From: Salipaludibacillus agaradhaerens
GTDB lineage: Bacteria > Bacillota > Bacilli > Bacillales > Salisediminibacteriaceae
Direction of reading: 5' to 3'
DNA length: 64,000 nucleotides
Assembly (NCBI RefSeq): GCF_002019735.1
Contig: NZ_KV917378.1
Coordinates: forward strand, 2,382,869-2,446,868
The position numbers and the translations under genes are program-made. Below the pieces are notes generated by a model. The model saw only the letters and a list, made by a program, of their open reading frames with translations, ran no database searches and was not told the origin of the DNA. Below, in pieces: positions 18,341-29,100 of this stretch. Every line of letters starts with the position of its first letter. Position 1 is the stretch's first letter.

Positions 18341-18655
18341 TTATCGACTCTCATCATTTTTTTCATACAGCGCAATAAATTCATTGGCCATATCTTTTAC
18401 AGTCATTGCGTTCATTAAATGATCCTGAGCGTGAACCATAAGAAGAGTCACATCTGTATTTTCTCCTCTCGCCTCTCCTTGAATTAGATCCGTCTGCACC
18501 CGATGAGCCTTGGCTAAATCCTGCGCTGCCTCGTCTATTTTTTTTCTTGCTTGATCATAGTTACCTTCTTTGGCCTCTGATATTGCTTCCATTGATTTAC
18601 TGCGGGCATTACCGCCATTCACGATAATCCCCATAATTGTCTCTTGATAGTCCAT
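18341..18655 (-). CDS. PTS lactose/cellobiose-type EIIA
   Basis: 104-residue helical IIA protein. The phosphorylated His is most likely residue 75 in VHAQDHLMNA, the family's signature. GAGGTGAGGG precedes the ATG. First gene of the transport set; the 185 bases between it and the PRD-regulator-facing repeat region hold a cre-like site and a palindrome shared with the regulator promoter. Confidence 0.95.
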   Translation of the reverse strand: MDYQETIMGIIVNGGNARSKSMEAISEAKEGNYDQARKKIDEAAQDLAKAHRVQTDLIQGEARGENTDVTLLMVHAQDHLMNAMTVKDMANEFIALYEKNDESR

Positions 18656-18782
18656 GTGCCCTCACCTCATACGTCAATTGTTTTTAGAAAACAGGATTCT
18701 TCACCGCTCTATAGAGAAAGGCTATCCCCGTTGTTATGACAATCTTTCTATTAATACTCAACTCTTATTTATCATGATAAAG

Positions 18783-18797
18783 GGGAATCGCTTACAT
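18783..18797 (-). promoter_or_regulatory. Candidate cre (CcpA) site before PTS operon
   Basis: Minus strand ATGTAAGCGATTCCC fits WTGNAANCGNWNNCW at all but the last position. Located about 128 bases before the IIA start, beside the shared operator. Confidence 0.55.
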
Positions 18798-18810
18798 TTA
18801 CACATAACTC

Positions 18811-18832
18811 TTTTCCTTTAGAAAGAGGAAAT
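18811..18832. promoter_or_regulatory. Candidate PRD-regulator operator before PTS operon
   Basis: TTTTCCTTTA-GAA-AGAGGAAA, an imperfect palindrome embedded in a 35-base block (starting CATAAC) that is nearly the same as the block at 21103-21137 before the regulator gene, in the same orientation. These are the only two copies I noticed in the window. Confidence 0.6.
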
Positions 18833-18870
18833 CGTTTAAGATACCCTACAACGGAGCTCCCACTATTTAA

Positions 18871-18930
18871 TATAAAACAAACCTTCAATCAGGACATGAG
18901 CGTCTGTTATCTGTGATAAAAGTGACGGGC
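18871..18930 (+). repeat. Dispersed CGAACCTTC repeat, short form
   Basis: AAACCTTCAATCAGGACAT followed by GAGCGTCTGTTATCTGTGAT; lacks the internal hairpin of long copies. The rest of the gap to the PRD regulator stop (18931-19098) holds no feature I can support. Confidence 0.6.
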
Positions 18931-19098
18931 GTCTGTCCAAACATCATTTCCTCAGCTCATGCCTTCACGTCAGCCATTCACATCACGGGTTTGTAGGAGA
19001 CATTATTAGCTTGTCCCTTGAGTCAATTAATAAAGAGCTAGGAGGTCTCAATTTTCACGTCCCAACTCTTGTTCGCTTCGTACTGACTATTTTGTTAT

Positions 19099-21024
19099 TT
19101 AGTTCACCGATTCAAAAATAGCGATCAGTTCATCTACCGTTTCACTGTTAATGAGCTGTTGTACGGTCTCTTTTCGATCAACAATGCGCACGAGTTTGTC
19201 ATACATCGGTTTAAGTTCATCTTTATTTTGATAACTGACATTTAATAAACAGACAAATTGGACTTGCTTTCCTCCCCAATCCACTGGTTTTTTAAGTGTA
19301 CAAATCATCCAAAACGTGTCATTTATCTTTGGGTCAAGGGGATGGGGGATCGCTACATAATTACCAAAACTAGTTGGTGATGCTTCCTCTCTTGCTAGCA
19401 CTGAAGTGATATAGCTTTCATCCACTAATCGATCCTCCACTAATTTTCTACCAAGAAATTCAATGACCGCTTCCCTCGTTTGAAATGATTGCTGCAAAAA
19501 AACATAGTCTTTCTTTAAATAGTTATGGATGACGCTCTGTCTTTTCGTCATGATATCCTGTATTTTATCTAAGTCGTCATTGCCTAATATCGTGCTTACT
19601 ACAAGACTCGGCACGCCTACGTTATCTTGAATGGGAATGGTACTAATGATGAAGTCTATATTTTCCAACGAGTAATGCTTCAAATTATAATATTCCGTTG
19701 TGCCTACGATCCTTAACTCGTCTCCAAACTGAGAACGTAATTTATAGTAGAGAAGTTGGGCACTCCCTGCGCCTGTAGCACAGACTAATAAGCACCTTTT
19801 TGTTTTTTTACCGGCATGACTTCTTTCAATGGCTGCCCCAAAATGGAGGGCTAGATAGCCAATTTCGTTCTCATCTATCGTAACGCGTGACTGTTTCTCA
19901 ACCGTTTTAGATGCAATCACTGCTGCTTCAAAAGCAAATGGATAATTGGTTTTAATCGCTTCAAGCATTGGGTTTCTTAAATTCATGCCATAGTGAAACC
20001 TGTTCATCGCCGGCTTTAAGTGCAGTGCCAACGCCCCAACAAGCTCTTTATCTCCTGTTAAACTTAAACCGAGCTCATGATCGACCTCTTTAATCATCTG
20101 ATGAACGATTGTGTAAATAGTCGAATCAATATAATGTGTGACCTCTTCCTCTTTTATGGACGGATGGAGTAGCATCTTAGTCCCTAGCAAATGCATAGCG
20201 ACATAAGCAATTTCGCTGTCTGGGAAATTGACGCTTAAGCCTTTTTCAATGTTTCTTATAAGCTTTCCAGCAATTTTATACTCCTTTTGATGTTTAATTG
20301 TATCGAAGTCTTTTTTTATCATACTCACATAGTTTTCATCTCTTATACGTTTACATGCTATGGCGATATGAATAACGAGGTTTTGTAGCCCAACATCTGA
20401 GAGAACGAGCTTGTACTCTTTAGCATATTCCATAATTTTTTCGCGAATCATTTCGATCTCTTTCGGCGGCAGGATAATTAAATGCTTACCCGATATACCG
20501 AATTCTAGCTTATTTCTGTCAAATAAATATTCAGCCATGCAAAAGCGGATGTTTTTTTCTTTTCCAATAAGTTTTAAGCCAAAATTAGGTTTCTTTTCTA
20601 GCTTTAAGTCATATTTATCAAGAATAATTTTCACATCACGAATATCATTTTGAATGGTTGATCGGCTAATAAACAAATTATCAGCTAGTTCATCCAATTT
20701 TACATAATCATCCTGTAAGAGAAGTGTTTTAACAAGATAGGTCATACGATCTTCAGGCTCAACAGGTACTTCTTGTCTGTCGCTGTCAATATCTCTTTTA
20801 AGAAAGTTTTTGAATTTAACGTCATTCGTAATGTCAAGACGATAGCCTCTACCTTTTAATGCTGTAATGATAGCACCATTACGTGTCAAATAATGATCTA
20901 GTTGTTTAATATCATTTCTTATTGTTCTGGAGGTCACTTGAATGTGGGAGGCTAATTGTTCGCTTGTTACAGGTTCTCGTGCTCCCATAAGCTGTTTTAA
21001 AATGATCTGCATGCGATTATTCAT
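19099..21024 (-). CDS. BglG/MtlR-type PRD transcriptional activator with EIIB- and EIIA-like domains
   Basis: 641 residues from the Met at 21024 (AAGGAGGGG upstream; the frame stays open 27 codons further but without a ribosome site). Order: two helix-turn-helix modules (TSEQLASHIQVTSRTIRNDI; KLDELADNLFISRSTIQNDI), two PTS-regulation domains with conserved His (VIHIAIACKRIRDE, AYVAMHLLGTK, LALHLKPAMNR, YLALHFGAAIER), an EIIB-like domain (CLLVCATGAGSAQLLYY) and a C-terminal EIIA-like domain with NYVAIPHPLDP. This is the LicR/MtlR activator architecture: phosphorylation by HPr and the cognate EIIB sets activity. Upstream of the PTS genes on the same strand; almost certainly their regulator. Confidence 0.9.
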   Translation of the reverse strand: MNNRMQIILKQLMGAREPVTSEQLASHIQVTSRTIRNDIKQLDHYLTRNGAIITALKGRGYRLDITNDVKFKNFLKRDIDSDRQEVPVEPEDRMTYLVKTLLLQDDYVKLDELADNLFISRSTIQNDIRDVKIILDKYDLKLEKKPNFGLKLIGKEKNIRFCMAEYLFDRNKLEFGISGKHLIILPPKEIEMIREKIMEYAKEYKLVLSDVGLQNLVIHIAIACKRIRDENYVSMIKKDFDTIKHQKEYKIAGKLIRNIEKGLSVNFPDSEIAYVAMHLLGTKMLLHPSIKEEEVTHYIDSTIYTIVHQMIKEVDHELGLSLTGDKELVGALALHLKPAMNRFHYGMNLRNPMLEAIKTNYPFAFEAAVIASKTVEKQSRVTIDENEIGYLALHFGAAIERSHAGKKTKRCLLVCATGAGSAQLLYYKLRSQFGDELRIVGTTEYYNLKHYSLENIDFIISTIPIQDNVGVPSLVVSTILGNDDLDKIQDIMTKRQSVIHNYLKKDYVFLQQSFQTREAVIEFLGRKLVEDRLVDESYITSVLAREEASPTSFGNYVAIPHPLDPKINDTFWMICTLKKPVDWGGKQVQFVCLLNVSYQNKDELKPMYDKLVRIVDRKETVQQLINSETVDELIAIFESVN

Positions 21025-21077
21025 GTTCGCCCCTCCTTGTTCTATATGATCCCCACTTCTCCTATCTAACACTATTA

Positions 21078-21092
21078 TAAAAGCGCTTTCTA
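21078..21092. promoter_or_regulatory. Candidate cre (CcpA) site before PRD regulator
   Basis: AAAAGCGCTTTCT core (read either way close to TGAAAGCGCTTTCA), 54 bases before the regulator start. Suggests catabolite repression of the regulator as well as of the PTS genes. Confidence 0.5.
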
Positions 21093-21110
21093 GTTCATTT
21101 AACATAACAT

Positions 21111-21134
21111 TTTTCCTTTACGTATAGGAAAATC
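21111..21134. promoter_or_regulatory. Candidate PRD-regulator operator before its own gene
   Basis: TTTTCCTTTA-CGTA-TAGGAAAA, a near-perfect palindrome sharing about 27 of 35 surrounding bases with the site at 18811 before the PTS operon. Confidence 0.6.
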
Positions 21135-21164
21135 ATTGTTACTACGTCATAAACTGAATCCGTT

Positions 21165-21280
21165 ACTGGCGGACGCTTTCCGCGGGCAACGCTTCAGCCT
21201 CCTCATTCGCCAAAACACGCTCACTGCGGGGTCTTCCGCTGTTGCTTTTCCCGCTGGAGTCGCCGCCCTCCACTTCTTCG
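21165..21280 (+). repeat. Bacillus-type GC-rich intergenic repeat (copy B)
   Basis: Contains GGACGCTTTCCGCGGGC, AGCCTCCTCATTCGCC and GCGGGGTCTTCCGCTGTTG. The same element appears inverted at 21675-21775 and degraded at 2135-2222. Elements of this kind are common in Bacillaceae genomes; function unknown. GC content is well above the surrounding DNA. Confidence 0.75.
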
Positions 21281-21353
21281 AGTGAATTAAAAAAAGAGTT
21301 TTCAAACCTTGCTGTAATTAGAAAATCAGTTCAAAATCTTATTCACCAGGAAG

Positions 21354-21575
21354 GTGGTTATGATGAATTTCATTTTAGAAGAATCCGCACAGCTTATCGG
21401 GCAATTTGATTCACCGGTCACACCAACAATATTTCAGGATGGAGAAACAATGTTCGTCCCCCTGGATATAGACGTGTCTCCGTTTGACAACTCAAACACC
21501 AAGAAGGAAGGGGTGAGTCGCAAGTATAAAGGGTGTGATGGTTATGCACCGAACTTCAGCTACCTTTTGGAATGA
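21354..21575 (+). pseudogene. IS1380-family transposase fragment
   Basis: A 73-codon frame with VPLDIDVSPFDNSNTKKEGV and YKGCDGYAPNFSYL, the block around the catalytic Asp of IS1380-type transposases (usual length over 400 residues). Everything before ADIDVSP-like region and after YLLE is missing, so it is an internal remnant despite an apparent AGGAAGGTGG ribosome site. It lies between two inverted copies of the GC-rich repeat. Confidence 0.65.
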
Positions 21576-21674
21576 AATAGTTTGTTCAGCTTACAAAAAG
21601 TGCTTTTTGTGAGGCCTATTTAGTAAGTTTATAAAACAATCCTACATAAGAGTACCGTTGATATGACAGGAATT

Positions 21675-21775
21675 TACGAGACTCCTGCGGGAAAAGCGAG
21701 CCAGGCGAGACCCCGCAGAACGAAACGGAGTGGCGTTTGAGGAGGCTCGCGGTTCGCCCGCGGAAAGCGAGTAAA
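21675..21775 (-). repeat. Bacillus-type GC-rich intergenic repeat (copy C, inverted)
   Basis: Contains TCCTGCGGGAAAAGCGAG, GCGAGACCCCGCAG, GTTTGAGGAGGCTCGCGG and CCCGCGGAAAGCGAG; reverse complement of copy B. The two copies bracket the transposase remnant. Between here and the sfp-type gene (21776-22041) a 59-codon frame from a GTG at 21857 has a plausible ribosome site but overlaps the terminator and is not recognised. Confidence 0.75.
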
Positions 21776-21953
21776 TGGATGGCATATCAATACCTGACTT
21801 CACGGATTCAGGCATAAACTAATATACCAAATAATTAACCCTACGGGAGTGAAAACGTGACTAAGCTTTCCCTAGATCGAAGTAGTGTGACTCCTAAATG
21901 GCTTGAATTCGAACATATGGCATCTAAAAGAAGCTTTGTAGAAAACATTAGAA

Positions 21954-21995
21954 AAGCTACAGCCGTCCCTCTAAACATGAGGATAACTGTAGCTT
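21954..21995 (-). terminator. Intrinsic terminator of the dhb-mbtH-sfp operon
   Basis: AAGCTACAG and CTGTAGCTT arms around a 24-base loop; on the minus strand followed by TTTTC, 46 bases after the phosphopantetheinyl transferase stop. Confidence 0.7.
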
Positions 21996-22041
21996 ATTGT
22001 ACCTTTTCAATCATGGTTACGTTTCTATGTTATTGATAACT

Positions 22042-22812
22042 TTAAATCATCTCTTTACGGCTTATTTGTGCTAATAGATACGTTCCGTCTAATATGGGAA
22101 TATCTTGGGCATCACCATTTAGTAGGGCTAGTGCGCCTTTGTAATGTTCGTCTACAGGTAAATCGATAATCTGTCCACCCGCTTTTTTCGAATCACCTTT
22201 TGGCTCACTCATCATCCAGTTGATACGATCATCGTCTGTTGAGGTAAAATGAACGGATTTAGGTGATTGACTCAATCCTGTTCCTAATGCTTTTAAAACG
22301 GCCTCTTTTCGAGTCCAATACGTATAAAAAACGTTTGGTTTATCTGCAGGCACTATATGATTAAAGTGGTCTAGTTCTTCATGACTAAGTATCTCGGAAA
22401 CGGGTAAGTTCTCGATGTCTGTTTGAATTTTTTCAATATCAATGCCAACACGAAGGCATCGAGAAAAAGCAACAACGACTTCTTCTCCTGAATGAGACAC
22501 AGACCAATAAATGTTTTCAGCTGGCAAGCGAGGCTGGCCGTGCGGTTTACCACACGTAGGGCACGTACGGATGATCGTTATATCAAGGGGATTTATAGCT
22601 AATTCCTTACCTAAAATAAATCTTGTCAAGACAGCACCAAGGACAAACCGTTTCCTGTCTATCACTTGGCGATACCGCTTTGCTCGTTGTACTTCCTCAT
22701 GAGTAAGCATGTCTTCATAGTCCGGATGGTAGGCATGTGTCTTAATACTCCAAACATAACAGCCCTTTTCTTTTAATGGTGGAACAGTCGTTAATTGCGC
22801 CCATTCAGACAT
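22042..22812 (-). CDS. sfp: Sfp-type 4'-phosphopantetheinyl transferase
   Basis: 256-residue enzyme that transfers phosphopantetheine from CoA onto carrier domains. Signature motifs are present: GIDIEK at residues 123-128 and WTRKEAVLKALGTGLS at about 166-181, plus a Cys-rich TCPTCGKPHGQP block in which PxCGKPH is the family's substrate-loop motif. It is downstream of dhbF and the MbtH-like gene on the same strand, so it probably activates the carrier domains of DhbB and DhbF. A hairpin and a dispersed repeat separate it from mbtH, so it may also have its own weak promoter. Its placement inside the siderophore cluster differs from B. subtilis, where sfp is elsewhere. Confidence 0.92.
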   Translation of the reverse strand: MSEWAQLTTVPPLKEKGCYVWSIKTHAYHPDYEDMLTHEEVQRAKRYRQVIDRKRFVLGAVLTRFILGKELAINPLDITIIRTCPTCGKPHGQPRLPAENIYWSVSHSGEEVVVAFSRCLRVGIDIEKIQTDIENLPVSEILSHEELDHFNHIVPADKPNVFYTYWTRKEAVLKALGTGLSQSPKSVHFTSTDDDRINWMMSEPKGDSKKAGGQIIDLPVDEHYKGALALLNGDAQDIPILDGTYLLAQISRKEMI

Positions 22813-22834
22813 GGTTAGCGCCTACCTTTCTTAA

Positions 22835-22890
22835 CATATAACGAACCTTCAATCAGGACATTACTGGCGGTTAGCTCACGCCTATATAAA
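22835..22890 (+). repeat. Dispersed CGAACCTTC repeat, short form
   Basis: ACGAACCTTCAATCAGGACA then TTACTGGCGGTTAGCTCACG. Lies between the Sfp-type and MbtH-like genes. Confidence 0.6.
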
Positions 22891-22891
22891 G

Positions 22892-22930
22892 AAGGCTATC
22901 TCCAAAGCGCTGTATTTGGAGATAGCTTTT
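22892..22930 (-). terminator. Hairpin between mbtH-like and sfp genes
   Basis: AAGGCTATCTCCAAA and TTTGGAGATAGCTTTT arms, eight-base loop. Only a weak T tract on the minus strand, so it may attenuate rather than stop transcription into sfp. Confidence 0.6.
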
Positions 22931-22940
22931 GAACTGAACT

Positions 22941-23141
22941 CTATTTTTCTTTCAAACTCGCTGGAGTTATATCTGACCAGTGATGTGTAACATAATCTAC
23001 GCACGCTTCTCGGGTATTTTCAGAAAACACAACGTGCCAGCCTTCAGGAATTGCCATCACTGCTGGCCACAATGAATGTTGTCCTTCTTCATTTATTAAA
23101 ACCATGTAATGATGTTCTGTACTTTCAAACGGATGTGCCAA
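22941..23141 (-). CDS. MbtH-like NRPS accessory protein
   Basis: 66 residues from a TTG start at 23141 with AAAGGGGAGAG eight bases upstream. It shows the MbtH signature NEEGQHSLWP, then IPEGWHVVF and ACVDYVTHHW. MbtH-like proteins bind adenylation domains and improve their folding or activity. It begins 25 bases after dhbF and is surely its partner, as in other dhb clusters. Confidence 0.95.
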   Translation of the reverse strand: MAHPFESTEHHYMVLINEEGQHSLWPAVMAIPEGWHVVFSENTREACVDYVTHHWSDITPASLKEK

Positions 23142-23165
23142 AATGTCTCTCCCCTTTCACTAATT

Positions 23166-26100
23166 TTATGTGAAATGAACAGTATGCTTAGATTGATGAA
23201 GCTTCTTAGAAATAACACGGCCAATTTTTGCAAGCGGCTCTGGCTGACACATATCTTTATGTCGGCATGCCATATCATATTTCATCAATTTCCCGCTCAC
23301 ATATGGTTTCCATGTGTTAGGGTCAATTGGATCAAACCACTCTGGAATAATCGTTGATTTAAAAAATAACACATCCCCATTGAAAGGTTTTGGTTTGTAT
23401 TCACCAAGCAGCTTAACTGAATTGGCGTACGTGAGCTTTAAATTTCTTATCGTCTCGTCGTCGAGACTAGCGAGTGCACTTCCATCACTACGGAGAATCT
23501 CAATCGTCCTTTCCATCGTCAACTTTCCTTCACCGACATTATCAGGATCATAACCTCCTAAAGCTAACAGGGCGACGAGTGCCTCCTCCTCACTCGGTTT
23601 TTGCATCATCGGAAGAAAATGACTCGGATAAGCATCTAACATCGCTACTAAGTCAACCTCCTCACCTCGCCGTTGTAACTCAACTGCCATGGCGTGTATG
23701 ACATTTCCACCGAGCGACCAACCGACCAAATAATATGGTCCTTCAGGCTGAATTTTTTTCATATGATGAATATAGTCCAGAGCCATTTCTTCTAATGTGT
23801 TCGGTAATTGACCACCATGACTAATTCCTTTCGCTTGTATGCCATAAAGCGGCGTCTCTGCGTCTAAGGATTTCATCAGTCCTGCATAGCACCAGCTAAG
23901 TCCACCAGCAGGATGGACACAAAATAGCGGTGGTTTGGTGCCTGTGGCCCTTAAAGGTACTAAAACATCCAAGGCATTCGTGCTTTCACCCATTTCAAGC
24001 TTACTTGCTAGTCCTGCTACAGAAGGGGCATCAAATAAATCCCCAATGGTCAATTCAATGCCGAGAGTATCTCGAATACGACTCATCAGTTTTACCGCTA
24101 GCAATGAATGACCACCGAGCTCAAAGAAATGATCGTCAATACCAATCTCAGGGATTCCTAAACAATCAGCAAACAATTCACACAACAATTCCTCTTGTGG
24201 CGTTCTCGGCCCAGTCCCTATGACTTGTTCAGAAAAATCAGGAGCCGGTAGCTCTTTTCGATCAAGCTTACCGTTTGCCGTTAACGGCAGTTTGTCCATT
24301 ATCATCATGACTGAAGGGACCATATAGTCTGGCAAAAATTCGCTAGCATATTGTTTAATGCTCGCTGGTTCGAGCTTCTCTTGTGGCACGATATAAGCCA
24401 CGAGCCGCTTATCACCTGCATGTCTTTCCTTGACATCCACGGCTGCTTGAGCAATGCTATGGTGAGCTTCAAGTACCGATTCAATTTCCCCTAATTCAAT
24501 TCTAAAACCACGTAATTTTACTTGATGATCGGATCGTCCGATGTACAAGAGTGTGCCATCCGTGTCGCGTTTGGCCACGTCACCTGTTCGATACATTCTT
24601 TCTCCATGCTTGCCAAATGGATCTGCTACAAAACGGTCAGACGTAAGATCTGGACGACCTAAGTAGCCCCTTGCCAATCCCTCACCAGTAATATACATTT
24701 CTCCAGCAACACCGTCTGGCACTGGCTGTAGACATTCATCTAGCACATAAACATGTAAATCAGGGATCGGTTCTCCTATGACACTCTCACTCCCATCAAG
24801 AGCCATTTGTTCTGTTAATGCTACATAACTAACATGCACGGTTGTCTCCGTAATCCCATACATATTGATCAGTTTCGGCTCATCCTCGGCATGTCGTTCA
24901 TACCAGGTTTTCAATCGGCGCAATTCCAATGCTTCCCCGCCAAAAATCACGTATCGTAAATGTAGACGCTCAGAGCTTGTTTTATCTTGTGTGTCAGCGT
25001 GAATGAGTTGATAGAAAGCAGAAGGTGTTTGATTTAGAACAGTCACCTTTTCTGCCACAAGAAGTCGTAAAAATTGGTCTGGCGCTCGGCTCACTCCATA
25101 AGGAACAATAACGAGTTTTCCTCCATGAAGCAAAGCCCCCCATATTTCCCATACTGAAAAATCAAAGGCATAAGAGTGGAACATCGTCCAAACGTCATGC
25201 TCTGAAAACTGGAACCAATGGAAGGTCGCTTCAAACAGCCTCACCACGTTTTTATGTGGAATGACGACTCCCTTTGGCTTTCCTGTTGAACCAGAGGTGT
25301 AAATGATATAGGCTGCATGGTCAGATGAAAGTGGTGCAAGTCGCTCATCATTCGTGAGATTTTCATAACTTTCCATAACCAATGATTCCTGTATCCTTTT
25401 GTCATCAAGTTTAAGTTCGTCATGCGCTAAACGAGACATCAGCCCCTCGTTGGTCACTACCATCATCGGTTTGGCGTCTTCCACCATATAAGTAAGCCGC
25501 TCTTTCGGATAATCGGGATCTAACGGTAAATACGTTGCGCCAGCTTTTAACACAGCCAGAATAGCCACAATTAAGTCATGGGAGCGAGGCAACGCCAATG
25601 CCACAATACGATCTGGCCCCACCCCTTTTTTTAGAAAATGGCGTGCTAATTGATTGGCTTTTCGATTTAACGTATCATATGTCAACACTGTGCCATCTAC
25701 TGTGACAGCTATATTATCAGGCGTTAAATTTGCCTGTTTTTCAAAGAGCTGCGGAATGGTCAATGACTGTGTCACAAGTTCGAAAGCATGGGTGCCTTTT
25801 AAAGTCGCCTCTTCTTCTGGTAACAAGATAGGATAACCACTAATTGGCTGAGTAGGGTCCTTCACTAACTCTACTAGTAATTGAGTAAACCGCTTGGCAA
25901 TAGCCTCAACTCTTTCTCGTTTAAATAAATCTGCACTATATTCAAAAAGCCCTGTTAGACCAGCCGGTGACCCGTCTACCGTTTTCGTTTCTCTCAACTC
26001 TAATGTGAGATCAAATTTAGCGGATCCGACACTTTTAATATCAAAGTCACTGGACACTCCCGGCAAATCAAGTGATGGGTCTGGCGTATTTTGAAAGACA

Positions 26101-29100
26101 AACATCACCTGAAATAACGGATGTCTCGCGCGAGATCTAGATGGGTTCAACGCTTCTACAAGGTGTTCGAATGGAAGTTCCTGATGCTCATAAGCACCTA
26201 AATTAGTTTTTCTCACGCGTTGTAAAAGCTCGGTAAACGTAGGGTTGCCAGACAAATCTGTCCGTAAAACAATGGTGTTCACAAATAAACCTACAAGCTC
26301 TTCAAGTACATCATCTTGCCTTCCTGCCACAGGTGTACCAATCGGAATATCATAACCCGCCCCTAAACGACTGAGAAGGGTAGCAAAGGCTGCCTGTAAT
26401 AGCATAAAGAGACTGACGTGATGCATTTTTGCTAAAGTAATTAGCTGCTCGTGCTGTTCCGCACTGAGGTTCAACGGGACTACTCCTCCCAAAAAACTGG
26501 ACTCTGCCGGGCGAGAAAAATTAACTGGCAGCCTCAGCTCATCAGGAAGGTCAGTCAATTGTTCTTTCCAATAGGCCATATGTCGTGCAACAAAGGGAGA
26601 ATTCGAGTGGTGAGTGCCTAAAACGTCGTGCTGCCAATACACATAGTCACCGTATTGGACAGGCAGCTCATCCCAAGTTACTGCCCCTTTAGACAAGCGT
26701 TCCCTATAGGCATGTGAGATATCTTGTAATAACGGTGTAAATGACCATCCGTCCACAATGATGTGATGCATTAACAGTAATAAGACGGCGTCTTTTTCAG
26801 TTGTTTTAAACAAATGTATACGAATAGGCGGTTCCTCATATAATTCAAAGCCATATGTGATAGCACTTTCTATATACCTCGCTAACTCCGTTTCCGTCAC
26901 ATTGGCACATCTCACTTTTGGCCGAACATGTCCTTTAGGCAAGATCTGTTGCCTAGCTGTTCCATCATCATTGGGAAAAATCGTTCTAAGCGTTTCATGC
27001 CGATCAATCACCTCATGAATAGCATCTTGCAAGCACTCTTTATCTAGCTCCCCTGTTAAACGTATGACCGCTGGAATATTATAAGTGGGACGAGGTCCTT
27101 CCATGTAATGTAGGAACCAAAGCCTCTGCTGAGCAAATGATAACGGCAAGTGATGAGAGCGTTCAACTCGTTTAACAGCTGGTATTGTGTCTTCTGTCCC
27201 TTGATTGATGACTTCCGTTAGTTCTGCCACTGTCGGTGCACCAAATAGAGCCCCGATTGGAAGATCAACTTTAAACATGTCACGAATACGGCTCATCACA
27301 CTGACAGCATGCAATGAGTGCCCCCCTAAATCAAAGAAATGATCATCAATGGTTATATGAGAGATCGACAAGACCTCTGCAAATAACTTGCACAATAACT
27401 CTTCTTGAGATGTTCTCGGTTGGCGTCCACCCTTATGACTCTCCATCTCTGGAAGAGGCAGCGCTTTACGATCAATCTTTCCATTTGGTGTCAAAGGGAA
27501 AGATTCAAGTGGCACAACCGCAGAAGGCACCATATAGTTTGGTAAAGACGCACTAATATCATGCTTTAACCTCACGTCATCAAAAGTATCTCCAACCAAC
27601 GGGACCACATAGGCCACCAGTCGTTTATCTCCTTGGGAATCTTCTAGGCTAACAACTGCTGCCCGTTCAATATAGGATTGGCGTTGAATGGCAGATTCAA
27701 TTTCGCCCAGTTCAATACGAAAACCACGTATTTTTAATTGAAAGTCAGCTCGTCCAATGTAATGTAGTGACCCATCATCTTGCCAACTCACTAAATCACC
27801 TGTTCGATACATGCGACTACCCGCACGACCGTAAGGATTAGCTACAAACCGATCGAACGTCAAATCAGGTCGATTTAAGTAGCCTAAAGCAAGACCATCA
27901 CCGGCAATATATAATTCCCCTGGTATGCCTGGAGGGACAGGCTGTAAATGATCATTCAGCACAAATACGTCCGTATTCCAGATCGGCCTTCCAATAGAAG
28001 GTGTTCCAGTCACATGAAATGAAATAGGCTGCAACGTGGACCAAATCGTCGTTTCTGTCGGACCATATAAATTTATGATGGCACACTGTTCATTTACCAG
28101 TTGATGACACAGCTTTTCCGATAAGGCTTCACCTCCAACTAACACTTTGAGACCACGTATACTCTGAGGTGTATATGTGACGAGCAGATGCCACAATGTT
28201 GGTGTAGCTTGCATGACTGAAATCTGTTCCTCTTCTAATAGTTGTGATAACTGAGACGGGTCTTTCACTGCATGTTTATTCGCAATGACAAGTCTAGCGC
28301 CACTAATTAATGGCAAATACATCTCTAAAGCAGATATATCAAACGCGATCGTTGTCACCGCCAGAAAGTTATCCGTTGTGTGCAGTCCTATCTTGTCATC
28401 CATCGCCATTAAAAAATTAGTAAGACTATGACGTGAAATCACGACTCCCTTCGGCTTGCCTGTAGAGCCAGATGTATAAATCACATAAGCCGGTTGTGCC
28501 GCTGTCACAGCTTTTGCCGTGTAAGGACCGTTTTCTTGATTCAGTTGCTCGATTGTTTTTGACTCATCAAGTTTGATGACGTCCATATAACTTGTAAGTG
28601 GCAGCTTCCTTTCCTCTTCAACTGTTGTGACGGCACATATAGGACGTGTATTCTCCACCATGTAATGGAGCCTTTCCACAGGATAATCCATATCCAAAGG
28701 TAAATACGCTGCCCCAGTTTTAAGAATAGCTAACATCGTGATCACAGTATCTTCCGTCCGAGGCAAGGCAACAGCTACGTAATCACCTGTACGAACTCCT
28801 TTATTTTCAAGCAGTTTGGCCAATCGGTTGATACGGATAGTCATTTCTTGATATGTTAAGTACCTATTTTCACATTTTAAGGCTAGTTGATGAGGCAACT
28901 TCGCCATTTGTTGTTCTAACCGCTGTATAAAATCACCATTCACTGTTTGGGCTGTGTTATTTCTTCCATTTGTCAGTACGAGTTGTTTTTCTTCACGTAA
29001 TAGCACGTCGATTGAGGCAATAAGTGTAGTAGGTACCTGCTGACTAAGTGTCTGGAGCAAAGAAAGAAATCGCTGATGATGTGTTTGTAACTGTTCTACC

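Noticed and set aside
21857-22036. 59-codon plus-strand frame starting GTG with a GGGAG site
   Set aside because: Overlaps the terminator of the minus-strand sfp gene and has no recognised similarity; could be a transposase scrap, but I cannot support it.
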